This document shows, one piece after another, positions 43,188-51,471 of a stretch of 64,000 nucleotides of DNA. The DNA is from Herbaspirillum sp. meg3 (lineage in GTDB: Bacteria; Pseudomonadota; Gammaproteobacteria; Burkholderiales; Burkholderiaceae_D): NCBI RefSeq assembly GCF_002257565.1, contig NZ_CP022736.1, positions 1,736,001 to 1,800,000 of the forward strand, read 5' to 3'. The first letter of the stretch is position 1; the number at the start of each line of letters is the position of its first letter. The notes under the pieces were generated by a model, which was given only the letters and a program-made list of their open reading frames with translations, was not told the DNA's origin and did no database searches. Position numbers and translations under genes: made by a program.

Positions 43188-45287
43188 TCAGGCTACCGCG
43201 ATGTTATCGTCACCCGCAGCACCAAACAATTGCTGCTTGAGCTGATGCAGCTGATCGCGCACCTTCGCTGCCTTTTCGAACTCCAGGTTCTTGGCGTGAT
43301 CCAGCATGAGTTTTTCGAGGCGCTTGATTTCCTTGCTGACTTGCTTCTCGCTCATTGCTTCGTAGTTGGCCTGCTCTTGCGCGACCATCAGTTCGACACG
43401 CGCTTCCTGCGGGCTGTAGACGCCGTCGATGAGTTCCCGGATTTCCTTCTTGATGCCCATCGGCGTGATGCCGTTGGCTTCGTTGAAGGCAACCTGCTTG
43501 GCCCGGCGGCGTTCGGTTTCGCCGATGGCGCGGTGCATCGAGTCGGTGACCTTGTCGCCATACAGGATCGCCATGCCGTTGAGGTTACGCGCGGCGCGGC
43601 CGATGGTCTGGATCAGACTGCGTTCGGACCGCAGGAAGCCTTCCTTGTCGGCATCAAGAATCGCCACCAGCGACACTTCGGGAATATCCAGACCTTCGCG
43701 CAGCAAGTTGATGCCGACCAGCACGTCGAAGGTGCCGAGACGCAGATCGCGGATGATTTCCACGCGTTCGACGGTGTCGATATCGCTATGCAGATAACGT
43801 ACCTTGATGCCGTTGTCGCTCAGGAATTCCGTCAACTGTTCGGCCATGCGCTTGGTCAATGTCGTCACCAGCACGCGCTCGTTCTTTTTGACGCGGATGG
43901 TGATTTCCTGCATCAGATCGTCGACCTGCGTGGTGGCAGGGCGCACCTGAATCAGCGGATCAACCAGGCCGGTCGGACGCACCACTTGCTCGACCACCTG
44001 ATCGGCATGGGTGTTTTCAAAATCCGCCGGCGTGGCCGACACGAACACGGTCTGGCGCAACTTGCTCTGGAATTCATCGAACTTCAGCGGGCGATTATCC
44101 AACGCCGACGGCAGGCGGAAACCGTAGTCGACCAGGTTGGTCTTGCGCGCGCGGTCACCGTTGTACATGCCGTTCAACTGGCCGATCAGTACGTGCGACT
44201 CGTCGAGGAACATGATCGCGTCTTGTGGCAGGTAGTCAACCAGCGTCGGCGGCGGTTCACCGGCCTTGGCGCCGGACAGATGGCGCGAATAGTTTTCGAT
44301 GCCTTTGGTGAAGCCGATTTCGGTCATCATCTCGATGTCGAAGCGGGTGCGCTGTTCGAGACGCTGCTCTTCAATGAGCTTGTTTTCCTTGCGGAAAAAT
44401 TCCAGGCGCTCGCGCAGTTCGTCCTTGATGGTCTCAATGGCGCGCAGCACAGTGGCGCGCGGCGTGACGTAGTGCGAACCGGGATAGACGGTGAAGCGCG
44501 GAATCTTCTGGCGCACACGGCCGGTCAGCGGGTCGAACAATTGCAGACTGTCGATTTCGTCGTCGAACATTTCGATACGCACCGCCAGTTCGGCATGTTC
44601 CGCCGGGAACACGTCGATGGTGTCGCCGCGCACGCGGAATGTGCCACGGCCGAAGTCGACTTCGTTGCGCGAGTATTGCATCTGGATCAGGCGGGCGATG
44701 ACGTCGCGCTGGCTGACCTTGTCCTTGGCGCGCAAGGTCAGGATCATCTGATGGTATTCATTCGGATTACCGATACCGTAGATCGCGGAAACAGTTGCCA
44801 CAATCACAACGTCGCGGCGTTCCATGAGCGATTTGGTGCAGGACAGGCGCATCTGTTCAATATGCTCGTTGATCGAGGAATCTTTCTCGATGAACAAGTC
44901 GCGCTGCGGCACGTAGGCTTCCGGCTGGTAATAATCGTAGTAGCTGACGAAATATTCGACCGCGTTCTGCGGAAAGAACTCACGAAATTCGCTATATAAC
45001 TGCGCCGCCAGCGTTTTGTTCGGGGCGAAGATGATCGCAGGCCGGCCGAGGCGGGCGATGGTGTTGGCCATCGTGTAGGTCTTGCCCGAACCTGTGACGC
45101 CCAGCAAGGTCTGGAAGAACAGGCCGTCGTTGACGCCCTCGACCAGCTTGTCGATTGCTGCAGGCTGATCGCCGGCAGGCGGGAAGGGCTGGTACAGGCG
45201 GTACGGCGAACCCGGGAAAGTCAGGAACTTACCCTCGTCGTGAGTAGGGGCAACGGTACTTAAGGGGGATAAATCAGCCATTGTCAT
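43188..45287 (-). CDS. uvrB: Excinuclease ABC subunit UvrB
   Basis: 699 residues from ATG 45287 (AAAGG just upstream; a second ATG at 45281 is equally usable). Helicase-like DNA-damage recognition protein with Walker A GVTGSGKTYT, the beta-hairpin YYDYYQPEAYVPQRD that inserts between strands, DESHVLIGQ, motif VI QTIGRAARN and a C-terminal UVR domain (EMSEKQVSKEIKRLEKLMLDHAKNLEFEKAAKVRDQ). It works with UvrA and UvrC in nucleotide excision repair. Divergent from the aminotransferase; I saw no clear LexA box in the 110-base spacer. Confidence 0.97.
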   Translation of the reverse strand: MTMADLSPLSTVAPTHDEGKFLTFPGSPYRLYQPFPPAGDQPAAIDKLVEGVNDGLFFQTLLGVTGSGKTYTMANTIARLGRPAIIFAPNKTLAAQLYSEFREFFPQNAVEYFVSYYDYYQPEAYVPQRDLFIEKDSSINEHIEQMRLSCTKSLMERRDVVIVATVSAIYGIGNPNEYHQMILTLRAKDKVSQRDVIARLIQMQYSRNEVDFGRGTFRVRGDTIDVFPAEHAELAVRIEMFDDEIDSLQLFDPLTGRVRQKIPRFTVYPGSHYVTPRATVLRAIETIKDELRERLEFFRKENKLIEEQRLEQRTRFDIEMMTEIGFTKGIENYSRHLSGAKAGEPPPTLVDYLPQDAIMFLDESHVLIGQLNGMYNGDRARKTNLVDYGFRLPSALDNRPLKFDEFQSKLRQTVFVSATPADFENTHADQVVEQVVRPTGLVDPLIQVRPATTQVDDLMQEITIRVKKNERVLVTTLTKRMAEQLTEFLSDNGIKVRYLHSDIDTVERVEIIRDLRLGTFDVLVGINLLREGLDIPEVSLVAILDADKEGFLRSERSLIQTIGRAARNLNGMAILYGDKVTDSMHRAIGETERRRAKQVAFNEANGITPMGIKKEIRELIDGVYSPQEARVELMVAQEQANYEAMSEKQVSKEIKRLEKLMLDHAKNLEFEKAAKVRDQLHQLKQQLFGAAGDDNIAVA

Positions 45288-45397
45288 TCGACCTTTGGTA
45301 AAATTATGCGTTGCAAAACGGTGCTCGGCTCGCGGCTTTGCCCTGCATCCATCCCGACTGCAATCCACATTTGCAGCTAACTTTTTATGTTATCACG

Positions 45398-46618
45398 ATG
45401 AACGCACCTCTCTCAGCCTCCTCCCTTTTCACCGCCATCGAAATGGCGCCACGCGACCCTATTCTCGGCATCACGGAAGGTTTCAATGCCGACAAGAATC
45501 CAGGCAAGACCAACCTCGGTGTTGGCGTCTACTACGACGATAACGGCAAAGTGCCGCTGCTGGAATGCGTGAAAAAGGCGGAAGCTGAACTGGCTGCCAA
45601 ACTGGCTCCGCGTACTTATTTGCCGATTGATGGTCTGGCAACCTACGACAAGGCAGTCCAAGAACTGGTATTTGGTGCCGACAGCGCGGTTGTTCAAGAG
45701 AAGCGTGCACTGACTGTGCAAGCTCTGGGCGGTACTGGTGCACTGAAGCTGGGCGCCGACTTCCTGAAGCATTTCTCGCCGGCAGGCACCCAGGTCTGGA
45801 TCAGCGATCCAAGCTGGGAAAACCACCGTGCCCTGTTTGAAATGGCGGGCTTCACCGTCAACAATTATCCGTACTACGACGCGGCTACCCGCGGCGTGAA
45901 TTTCGCCGGCATGCTGGATGCACTGAAGACCATGGCCGCAGGTTCGGTCGTGCTGCTGCACGCGTGCTGCCACAACCCGACCGGCGCCGATCTGACTGCC
46001 GATCAATGGACGCAAGTGATTGAAGTCGTGACTTCGCGCGGCCTGATTCCTTTCCTCGACATGGCTTACCAAGGCTTTGGCGACGGCATCGAAGAAGACG
46101 GCAAAGTGGTGCGCCGCTTCGCAGAAGCCGGCGGCCCGCTGTTCGTGTCGAACTCGTTCTCGAAGTCGTTCTCGCTGTATGGCGAACGCGTTGGTGCATT
46201 GAGCATCGTCGCCGCCACCAACGAAGAAGCCGGCCGCGTGCTGTCGCAATTGAAGCGTGTCGTCCGCACCAACTATTCTAATCCGCCAATCCACGGTGGT
46301 CAGGTTGTCGCGACTGCGCTGGCATCGCCGGAACTGCGCGCACTGTGGGAAAGCGAACTGGCCGAGATGCGCGTGCGCATTCGTGAAATGCGCCAGCTGC
46401 TGGTTGCCAAGCTGAAAGAAAAAGCACCGTCGCATGATTTCGATTTCGTCATCAAGCAACGCGGCATGTTCTCGTACTCGGGTCTGACGAAGGCGCAAGT
46501 CGAACGCCTGCGTAACGAGTTCTCGATCTATGCTGTCGACACCGGCCGTATCTGCGTCGCTGCGCTGAATACGAAGAACATCGACGCCGTCGTCGACGCC
46601 ATCGCTAAAGTCCTCTAA
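45398..46618 (+). CDS. Aspartate/aromatic amino acid aminotransferase (class I, AspC/TyrB type)
   Basis: 406 residues from ATG 45398. Fold-type I PLP enzyme: LGVGVYYDDNGKVPLLECVKKAE, ALGGTGALKLGADF, CCHNPTGADLTADQW, DMAYQGFGDG and the Schiff-base lysine K256 in VSNSFSKSFSLYGERVGAL. The SFSKSFSLYGERVG form with NPTGADLT is that of the enteric AspC/TyrB group rather than the thermophile-type aspartate aminotransferases. It exchanges amino groups between Asp, Phe or Tyr and 2-oxoglutarate. Followed by the tRNA-Asn promoter. Confidence 0.95.
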   Translation: MNAPLSASSLFTAIEMAPRDPILGITEGFNADKNPGKTNLGVGVYYDDNGKVPLLECVKKAEAELAAKLAPRTYLPIDGLATYDKAVQELVFGADSAVVQEKRALTVQALGGTGALKLGADFLKHFSPAGTQVWISDPSWENHRALFEMAGFTVNNYPYYDAATRGVNFAGMLDALKTMAAGSVVLLHACCHNPTGADLTADQWTQVIEVVTSRGLIPFLDMAYQGFGDGIEEDGKVVRRFAEAGGPLFVSNSFSKSFSLYGERVGALSIVAATNEEAGRVLSQLKRVVRTNYSNPPIHGGQVVATALASPELRALWESELAEMRVRIREMRQLLVAKLKEKAPSHDFDFVIKQRGMFSYSGLTKAQVERLRNEFSIYAVDTGRICVAALNTKNIDAVVDAIAKVL

Positions 46619-46667
46619 ATAGGGAAGCGCATTCCGGCCTGAAAAATGGTCGGGATGCAAAAAGGTT

Positions 46668-46696
46668 TTGACAGTAAGTAAAATTCCGGTCATAAT
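46668..46696 (+). promoter_or_regulatory. Sigma-70 promoter of tRNA-Asn copy 1
   Basis: TTGACA (46668-46673), a 17-base spacer and CATAAT (46691-46696), ending 15 bases before the tRNA. A near-consensus promoter in the expected place. Copy 2 keeps CATAAT (46966-46971) but has only a poor -35 (TGGCGG). Confidence 0.85.
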
Positions 46697-46711
46697 CTTT
46701 TTCTCAGCTGT

Positions 46712-46787
46712 TCCCTGATAGCTCAGTCGGTAGAGCGACGGACTGTTAATCCGCAGGTCCCTGGTTCGAGTCCAGGTCGGGGAGCCA
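46712..46787 (+). tRNA. tRNA-Asn (anticodon GTT), copy 1
   Basis: 76 bases beginning TCCCTGATAGCTCAG with acceptor stem TCCCTGA/TCGGGGA, anticodon loop ACTGTTAAT (anticodon GTT), T-arm GGTTCGAGTCC and an encoded CCA end. Followed by an intrinsic terminator. Identical to copy 2 at 46987-47062. Confidence 0.98.
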
Positions 46788-46800
46788 AAAAATTCGAAAA

Positions 46801-46825
46801 GCCTCGCATCCGTGCGGGGCTTTTT
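46801..46825 (+). terminator. Terminator after tRNA-Asn copy 1
   Basis: GCCTCGCA / TGCGGGGC stem (one G-U pair) with a 4-base loop and T5. Nearly the same terminator follows copy 2, showing the unit was duplicated together with its end. Confidence 0.85.
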
Positions 46826-46986
46826 CAATTTCGATAGAAGTGAAATAGTCTTCTTCGGAATGCATTTTTCTGATGCCACACAGTGAGTGAAAGTGTGGCG
46901 GCATGATGTGAACCAAAGTTGTTAATTTCTTCTGCAAAGTTCTGGCGGGGAAATAAAAATTAGTTCATAATCGCGCCCTCAGCTGT

Positions 46987-47062
46987 TCCCTGATAGCTCA
47001 GTCGGTAGAGCGACGGACTGTTAATCCGCAGGTCCCTGGTTCGAGTCCAGGTCGGGGAGCCA
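46987..47062 (+). tRNA. tRNA-Asn (anticodon GTT), copy 2
   Basis: Identical to copy 1 over all 76 bases. The preceding 10-15 bases (CATAATC....CTCAGCTGT) and the following terminator are also conserved, so the repeat unit is about 275 bp. The spacer between the copies has diverged. Confidence 0.98.
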
Positions 47063-47074
47063 CAAAATTTGAAA

Positions 47075-47098
47075 GCCTCGCATTCGTGCGGGGCTTTT
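47075..47098 (+). terminator. Terminator after tRNA-Asn copy 2
   Basis: GCCTCGCA / TGCGGGGC stem followed by TTTTGCTTTT; one loop base differs from the terminator at 46801. Confidence 0.8.
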
Positions 47099-47160
47099 GC
47101 TTTTGCCGGTCGGAATTGTGTCTGGCATGAAAGTCGCATAAGCATATTCAGTGAAGTTAG

Positions 47161-47189
47161 TTGACTTCGTTATCTGTATCGAATATAAC
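47161..47189 (+). promoter_or_regulatory. Rrf2 gene promoter, apparently giving a leaderless mRNA
   Basis: TTGACT (47161-47166), exactly 17 bases, TATAAC (47184-47189). The start codon ATG is at 47196, 6 bases after the -10 box, so transcription would begin at or next to the A of ATG. No ribosome-binding sequence is present. GTTAT...ATAAC (47169-47173, 47185-47189) forms an inverted repeat over the spacer and -10, a likely autoregulatory site. Confidence 0.65.
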
Positions 47190-47195
47190 TACAGT

Positions 47196-47630
47196 ATGAA
47201 GTCGAGTCGATTTGCCGTGGCGGCACACATATTGGTCAGCGTCGAGCACGCGACCCGGGAGGGGAAAGAGTTTCTCCCCTCATCTGCCATTGCGACCAGC
47301 GTGAATACCAATCCTGTGTTTGTGCGCGAATTGCTGTGCAAGCTGTCAAAAGCACATTTGGTGGTAACAAAGGAAGGTCGGGGCGGTGGTGCGCAGTTGG
47401 CGCGGCCCGCATCGCAGATCAGTCTGGCGGAGATTTATCAGGCGGTGGAAGAGGAGCCTGTGCTGAAGCACAATACGCGTCCCAAGGATTTATGCTGCCC
47501 CGTCAGCTGTGGTATGGACATGGCGCTGGAGCCAGTCATTACCGAAGTGGAAGGTGCGATGCTGAAAATATTGAAGGGCAGAAAGCTGTCCGAGCTTGTG
47601 AACAAAATTTCAGACGAAGTCGAATCTTAG
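47196..47630 (+). CDS. Rrf2-family transcriptional regulator
   Basis: 144 residues from ATG 47196. Winged-helix domain with RFAVAAHILVSV, LPSSAIATSVNTNPVFVRELLCKLSKAHLVVTKEGRGGGAQLARP, the standard Rrf2 start including the GRGGG wing. A cysteine cluster, DLCCPVSCGMD, lies near residues 100-110 and may hold a metal or Fe-S centre or sense redox/thiol stress. The stop codon TAG coincides with the left end of the MITE-like element. The MFS gene downstream is a plausible target. Confidence 0.92.
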   Translation: MKSSRFAVAAHILVSVEHATREGKEFLPSSAIATSVNTNPVFVRELLCKLSKAHLVVTKEGRGGGAQLARPASQISLAEIYQAVEEEPVLKHNTRPKDLCCPVSCGMDMALEPVITEVEGAMLKILKGRKLSELVNKISDEVES

Positions 47631-47893
47631 GGCCTGTTAACAATTAATTTGCGAGTGCGAACGCGCGGCAGGCGTTGATTGCCTAGGCGCAGCGACGCGA
47701 CGTAGCGGCACTACGGCAAGGAGCTGCAACAACGGCAGGCGACGCCTGCAGCCGTTCCCGAAGGGTTGCTGCCAGAAAGCGCGCTGGCGGCGTTGCATGG
47801 CTTACAGGTGGGCCCACCACCTGCTACGCCACGCGCCTTGCCAGCACGCTTTCTGGCAGCAACGCATCTCGCAAATTAATTGTTAACAGGCCC
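47630..47893. mobile_element. 264-bp MITE-like element with about 26-bp terminal inverted repeats
   Basis: The left end GGGCCTGTTAACAATTAATTTGCGAG (47630-47655) and the right end are exact inverses over about 26 bases, and both ends are bordered by TA, the target duplication expected for IS630/Tc1-type movement. Inside, a second long inverted repeat (GTTGCTGCCAGAAAGCG... near 47764-47787 and its inverse near 47846-47869, one mismatch) and a GGTGGGCCCACC palindrome make the whole element able to fold into one long hairpin. It encodes no protein. A 15-base copy of the same end, again after TA, is at 49476-49490. Confidence 0.85.
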
Positions 47894-47965
47894 TAGGCTT
47901 CGCATATAACGAGACAAGTTGCATCTGAAAAGAAGGATCCTCTGAGGTCCTAATTTTTACCTCAT

Positions 47966-47990
47966 AACTGTCATTAAAAATAAGACAGTT
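47966..47990. promoter_or_regulatory. Inverted repeat upstream of the MFS gene (candidate operator)
   Basis: AACTGTC and GACAGTT separated by 11 A/T-rich bases, about 180 bases before the MFS start. It could be the binding site of the Rrf2 protein or of another regulator. Confidence 0.4.
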
Positions 47991-48166
47991 TAAATAATCA
48001 AGCGATGTCGATGGTATTTCTTCGGCATCACAGGCGACGAAACAAGGACGTAAGCGAATGCAGTCAGTGCAACCGGCTCAAGCCGTTTGCCGGAGCAGCA
48101 TTTGATCAAGATTAATCAGCTCGACGCTGGGGCGGCGTAAGAGCAAACAGAGTTCAGGAGTTTTAC

Positions 48167-49414
48167 ATGGAAAAGAATATCGCGGTAGGCGGCGTGCAGG
48201 AAGGCGTTGCACACGATCCGCTCAGTGCGGCCGAAAACGCGGCGTCGCCGTTGCGCTCGTGGCTGTCGGTGGTATCGGTGGCGATCGGCGCGTTTGCGTT
48301 CGTCACGACTGAGTTCTTGCCGGTCGGCTTGTTGCCGCAAATCGCGCACGACCTCGGCGTTTCGCCAGGCACTGCCGGACTGATGGTGACGACGCCTGGT
48401 GTGGTCGCGGCCATTTCGGCGCCAGGACTGATGTTGGGCGCGGGGCGCATCAATCGTCGTTTCATTTTGCTGATGTTGTCGGTGTTGTTGCTGGCATCGA
48501 ATCTGGTGTCGGCGTTTGCGCCTTCATTTGGCGTGATGCTGCTGGGCCGTGCGTTATTGGGTGCTGCGTTGGGCGGTTTCTGGACCCTGGCGCTGGCCAC
48601 TGCAGGACGTCTGGTCAAGCAGGAGCATGCAGCGAAAGCAACCGCCATGATTTTGAGCGGCGTGACTTTTGCCACGGTGATCGGTGTGCCTTTGGGTACG
48701 TTCATCAGCGGTCTGTCGTCGTGGCGCGCTTCGTTCATCGCTACCGGTATTCTGGCGGCGCTGGCGCTGGCGGCTCAGACCTTGTTGTTGCCGTCCTTGC
48801 CTTCCAAGGCGGCGATCCGCTTCCGTGATCTGACCACGCTGGTGAGCCGTGCGAATCCGCGCAAGAGTCTGCTGATGGTGGCACTGGTGTTCGGCGCGCA
48901 CTTTTCGTCGTACACCTATGTCGCACCTTTCCTCGGTCAGAACGGTTTCAGCCTGTCGGCAATCACGACCGTGCTGCTGGCGTTCGGCTTTGTCGGCTTT
49001 GTCTCCAATCTGGCGATCTCGGCAGTGGTGACACGTCATCTGCAGGCGTCGCTCTTCGGCATGGTGGTCATTCTGATGATCGCATTGCTTTGTCTGCCGC
49101 TGGTGCATGCTTCCAGCTTTGGTGTGACGGCGATGGTGATTGCGTGGGGTATTGCCTTCGGTGCGATTCCACTATGCCTGAGCATCTGGCTGCAACTGTC
49201 GTCGCCTGATTTGCCGGAAGCCGGTTCGGCGCTGTTCGTCAGCATCGTGCAGGTCGCCATTGCGGTCGGCTCGTTTGTTGGTGGCGTGGTAGTGGATGCA
49301 GTTGGCATTCCTTCCACCATGTGGCTGGGTAGTGCGCTGGGATTGTTGGGGTTGGTGGTGATCGCCAGCTTCGGGATAAACAACAAGAATCTTGCTGATA
49401 CCCTTCACAAGTAA
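48167..49414 (+). CDS. MFS transporter, drug/sugar efflux (DHA1) type
   Basis: 415 residues with 12 hydrophobic segments after a 30-residue cytoplasmic N-terminus. The TTEFLPVGLLPQIAHDLGVSPGTAGLMVT segment of helix 1-2 and GRALLGAALGGFWTLALATAGRLV of helix 4-5 are typical of the arabinose-efflux/YdhP-like DHA1 exporters. Ribosome site CAGGAG 6 bases upstream. Own terminator at 49428-49460. Substrate unknown; expression may depend on the neighbouring Rrf2 regulator. Confidence 0.92.
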   Translation: MEKNIAVGGVQEGVAHDPLSAAENAASPLRSWLSVVSVAIGAFAFVTTEFLPVGLLPQIAHDLGVSPGTAGLMVTTPGVVAAISAPGLMLGAGRINRRFILLMLSVLLLASNLVSAFAPSFGVMLLGRALLGAALGGFWTLALATAGRLVKQEHAAKATAMILSGVTFATVIGVPLGTFISGLSSWRASFIATGILAALALAAQTLLLPSLPSKAAIRFRDLTTLVSRANPRKSLLMVALVFGAHFSSYTYVAPFLGQNGFSLSAITTVLLAFGFVGFVSNLAISAVVTRHLQASLFGMVVILMIALLCLPLVHASSFGVTAMVIAWGIAFGAIPLCLSIWLQLSSPDLPEAGSALFVSIVQVAIAVGSFVGGVVVDAVGIPSTMWLGSALGLLGLVVIASFGINNKNLADTLHK

Positions 49415-49427
49415 TTGAGTAAATGAA

Positions 49428-49460
49428 AGGCTTGCAGATCAAACGCTGCAAGCCTTTTTT
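49428..49460 (+). terminator. Terminator of the MFS gene
   Basis: A perfect stem AGGCTTGCAG/CTGCAAGCCT with an 8-base loop and T6. Confidence 0.92.
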
Positions 49461-49475
49461 ATTTCTACTATCTTA

Positions 49476-49490
49476 GGGCCTGTTAACAAT
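49476..49490. repeat. Solo end of the MITE-like element
   Basis: GGGCCTGTTAACAAT preceded by TTA, identical to the first 15 bases of the element at 47630. No matching second end is found nearby, so it is a decayed or partly deleted copy. It ends 16 bases before the start of the DUF427 gene and may have moved into its promoter. Confidence 0.7.
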
Positions 49491-49506
49491 AGAGCAGGAG
49501 AAAACG

Positions 49507-49890
49507 ATGAACGCCAGAACAGTCAAGATCCCCGGCCCAGATCATCCGATCGTTATTGAGCCGACCGATGCGCACATTGTTGTGACCTTGGGTGGTCATG
49601 CCGTCGCGGATTCCACTTCCGTACTAGTGCTGCGCGAGGCGGCATATCCGCCGGTGTATTACATCCCGCGCAAGGACGTGAACATGTCGCAGCTGGAGCG
49701 TACCGATCACAATACCTACTGCCCTTATAAGGGGGAGTGCTCTTACTACAGCATTCCCGCCGGCGGAGGGCGCTCGGTCAATGCGGTCTGGAGTTATGAA
49801 GAGCCCTATCCTGCCGTTGCGGCGATCAAGGGTCACATGGCTTTTTATCCTGATCGCGTTGATGCCATCAGCGTGCAGGACGCAGACTGA
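49507..49890 (+). CDS. DUF427 domain protein
   Basis: 127 residues, ribosome site CAGGAG. The domain marks are all present: HIVVTLGGHAVADSTSVLVLREAAYPPVYYIPRKDV, TYCPYKGECSYYSIP and AVWSYEEPYPAVAAIKGHMAFYPDRVD. A small beta-sandwich fold; function not established, although members occur widely in Proteobacteria. Its promoter overlaps the solo MITE end. Confidence 0.92.
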   Translation: MNARTVKIPGPDHPIVIEPTDAHIVVTLGGHAVADSTSVLVLREAAYPPVYYIPRKDVNMSQLERTDHNTYCPYKGECSYYSIPAGGGRSVNAVWSYEEPYPAVAAIKGHMAFYPDRVDAISVQDAD

Positions 49891-49935
49891 GATTGTCTCG
49901 TGGCGAGCAGAATCGCCGGTGACCGGTGACTAGCT

Positions 49936-51471
49936 TCAGGCCTTGCTGCGCAGCGTCTTTGCCAGGTCAGATAGCTGATAGGGCTTGTTGAGGAAAGAAA
50001 AGCCGGCCACGCCGCCCTGAGTCGCGCTCAATCCGGGAAGCGGGTATCCCGATGCCAGGATGATTTTTGTATCCGGGTATTGTTCGCGCGTCAGTCGCGC
50101 CAGTTCTACGCCGCTGATACTGTTGGGCATGACGACGTCGCTGAAGAGGATGTCGATCGGTGTGCGCTCCAGCACTGCCAGCGCTTCCGCACCGCTGGTG
50201 GCGGTCAGGGCTTCGTAGCCGAGTGTGCGGAAGAGTTCTGCCGTGACCTCCAGCAAGTCCAGTTGATCATCGACGATCAGCACCGTCTCGATATCGAGGC
50301 GTCCCTCGTTGCGCTCGCGCGCTGCGTTACTTTCCACTGCCGGTAAATATACCGAAAAGCTTGAGCCGATTCCTGCTTCACTGGAGATGACGATATCGCC
50401 GCCCGATTGCGTGATGAAGCCGTAGACCTGGCTCAAGCCCAGGCCTGTGCCGTCGCCCGGCGCTTTGGTAGTGAAAAATGGCTCGAAGGCGCGCGCGGAC
50501 ACATCGGGTGTCATGCCGATTCCGGTATCCGAAACACGGATCTCGGCATACAGCCCGGCGGGCAGACTATTGACGGCTTTTTCTTTCAGGCGAATACGGT
50601 TGGTGCTGATCGCCAACTGGCCGCCATCCGGCATGGCCTGGCAGGCGTTGACGACGAGATTGAGCAACGCGGTTTCAAATCGTGCTGCATCGATATTGAC
50701 CGGAAGTGGGGTGGAATCGATCTGGATCTTGAACTGGATCGAGGGGTTTCCGGCGCGTCGCAGCACCGACTCAAAATCGTTGATCAGTGCGTTCAGGTCA
50801 TATTTTTCCGATTGCAATGGCTGTTGCCGCGCGAACGACAGCAATTGCTGTGTCAGGCTGGCGCCGCGCGAGATGGCGCGACGCATGCTGTCAAGCGTGC
50901 GTGAACCTTGCAATTCCGGATGCTGCGCCAGCAAGACATCCATGCCGCTTGAGGCAACCGCCAGCAAGTTGTTGAAGTCATGAGCGACGCCACCGGTGAG
51001 TTTTCCCAGCGCTTCCATTTTTTGCGATTGAAACAAGGCGGCGTTGGCCTGCGCCAGGGCGGCAGCGGCTTGCTGTTTTTCGGTGACGTCGCGCGTGATC
51101 TTGGCAAAGCCGATCAGCTCGCCATTTTTCTTCGTGATCGGGTCGATGACAACACTGGCCCAGAAGCGCGAGCCGTCTTTGCGTACCCGCCAGCCTTCGT
51201 CTTCGAATTTTCCTTCGGTGAGGGCAATGCGCAGTGCGCGCGTCGGCAGGCCGGCCTGGCGGTCTTCGTCGGTATAAAACCGTGAAAAGTGGGTGCCGAG
51301 AATTTCTTGTTCGGTATAGCCCTTGAAGCGTTCTGCGCCACTGTTCCAGGTGGTGACATTGCCATTGATGTCCAGCATGTAAATCGCGTAGTCGCGAATG
51401 GACGATACCGCCAGCTGAAAGCGCTGTGCTTCCGTCATTTCGGCGTCGTCTGGGAGTTCATCACCTGTCAT
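49936..51471 (-). CDS. PAS-containing hybrid sensor histidine kinase
   Basis: 511 residues, no membrane segment: PAS domain about 12-130 (YAIYMLDINGNVTTWNSGAERFKGY, WASVVIDPITKKNG), phosphoacceptor H164 in GGVAHDFNNLL, HATPase with NLVVNACQAMPDGG and DTGIGM...GTGLGLS about 268-375, and a C-terminal receiver about 395-508 with phospho-site D445. The FNNLLAV form of the H-box marks the HWE-like/NtrB-type hybrid kinases. Cytoplasmic sensor; signal unknown; the output partner is not adjacent. Confidence 0.92.
   Translation of the reverse strand: MTGDELPDDAEMTEAQRFQLAVSSIRDYAIYMLDINGNVTTWNSGAERFKGYTEQEILGTHFSRFYTDEDRQAGLPTRALRIALTEGKFEDEGWRVRKDGSRFWASVVIDPITKKNGELIGFAKITRDVTEKQQAAAALAQANAALFQSQKMEALGKLTGGVAHDFNNLLAVASSGMDVLLAQHPELQGSRTLDSMRRAISRGASLTQQLLSFARQQPLQSEKYDLNALINDFESVLRRAGNPSIQFKIQIDSTPLPVNIDAARFETALLNLVVNACQAMPDGGQLAISTNRIRLKEKAVNSLPAGLYAEIRVSDTGIGMTPDVSARAFEPFFTTKAPGDGTGLGLSQVYGFITQSGGDIVISSEAGIGSSFSVYLPAVESNAARERNEGRLDIETVLIVDDQLDLLEVTAELFRTLGYEALTATSGAEALAVLERTPIDILFSDVVMPNSISGVELARLTREQYPDTKIILASGYPLPGLSATQGGVAGFSFLNKPYQLSDLAKTLRSKA

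Noticed and set aside
43230..44999. 589-codon open frame on the plus strand
   Set aside because: Lies wholly antisense to uvrB, which is unmistakable; long antisense frames are common in GC-rich genes.
45413..46879. 488-codon open frame on the minus strand
   Set aside because: Antisense to the aminotransferase and running through the tRNA-Asn gene and its terminator.
47630..47893. CRISPR or small-RNA interpretation of the palindromic block
   Set aside because: No repeated units with spacers; the TA borders, perfect terminal inverted repeats and a second solo end fit a mobile element better.
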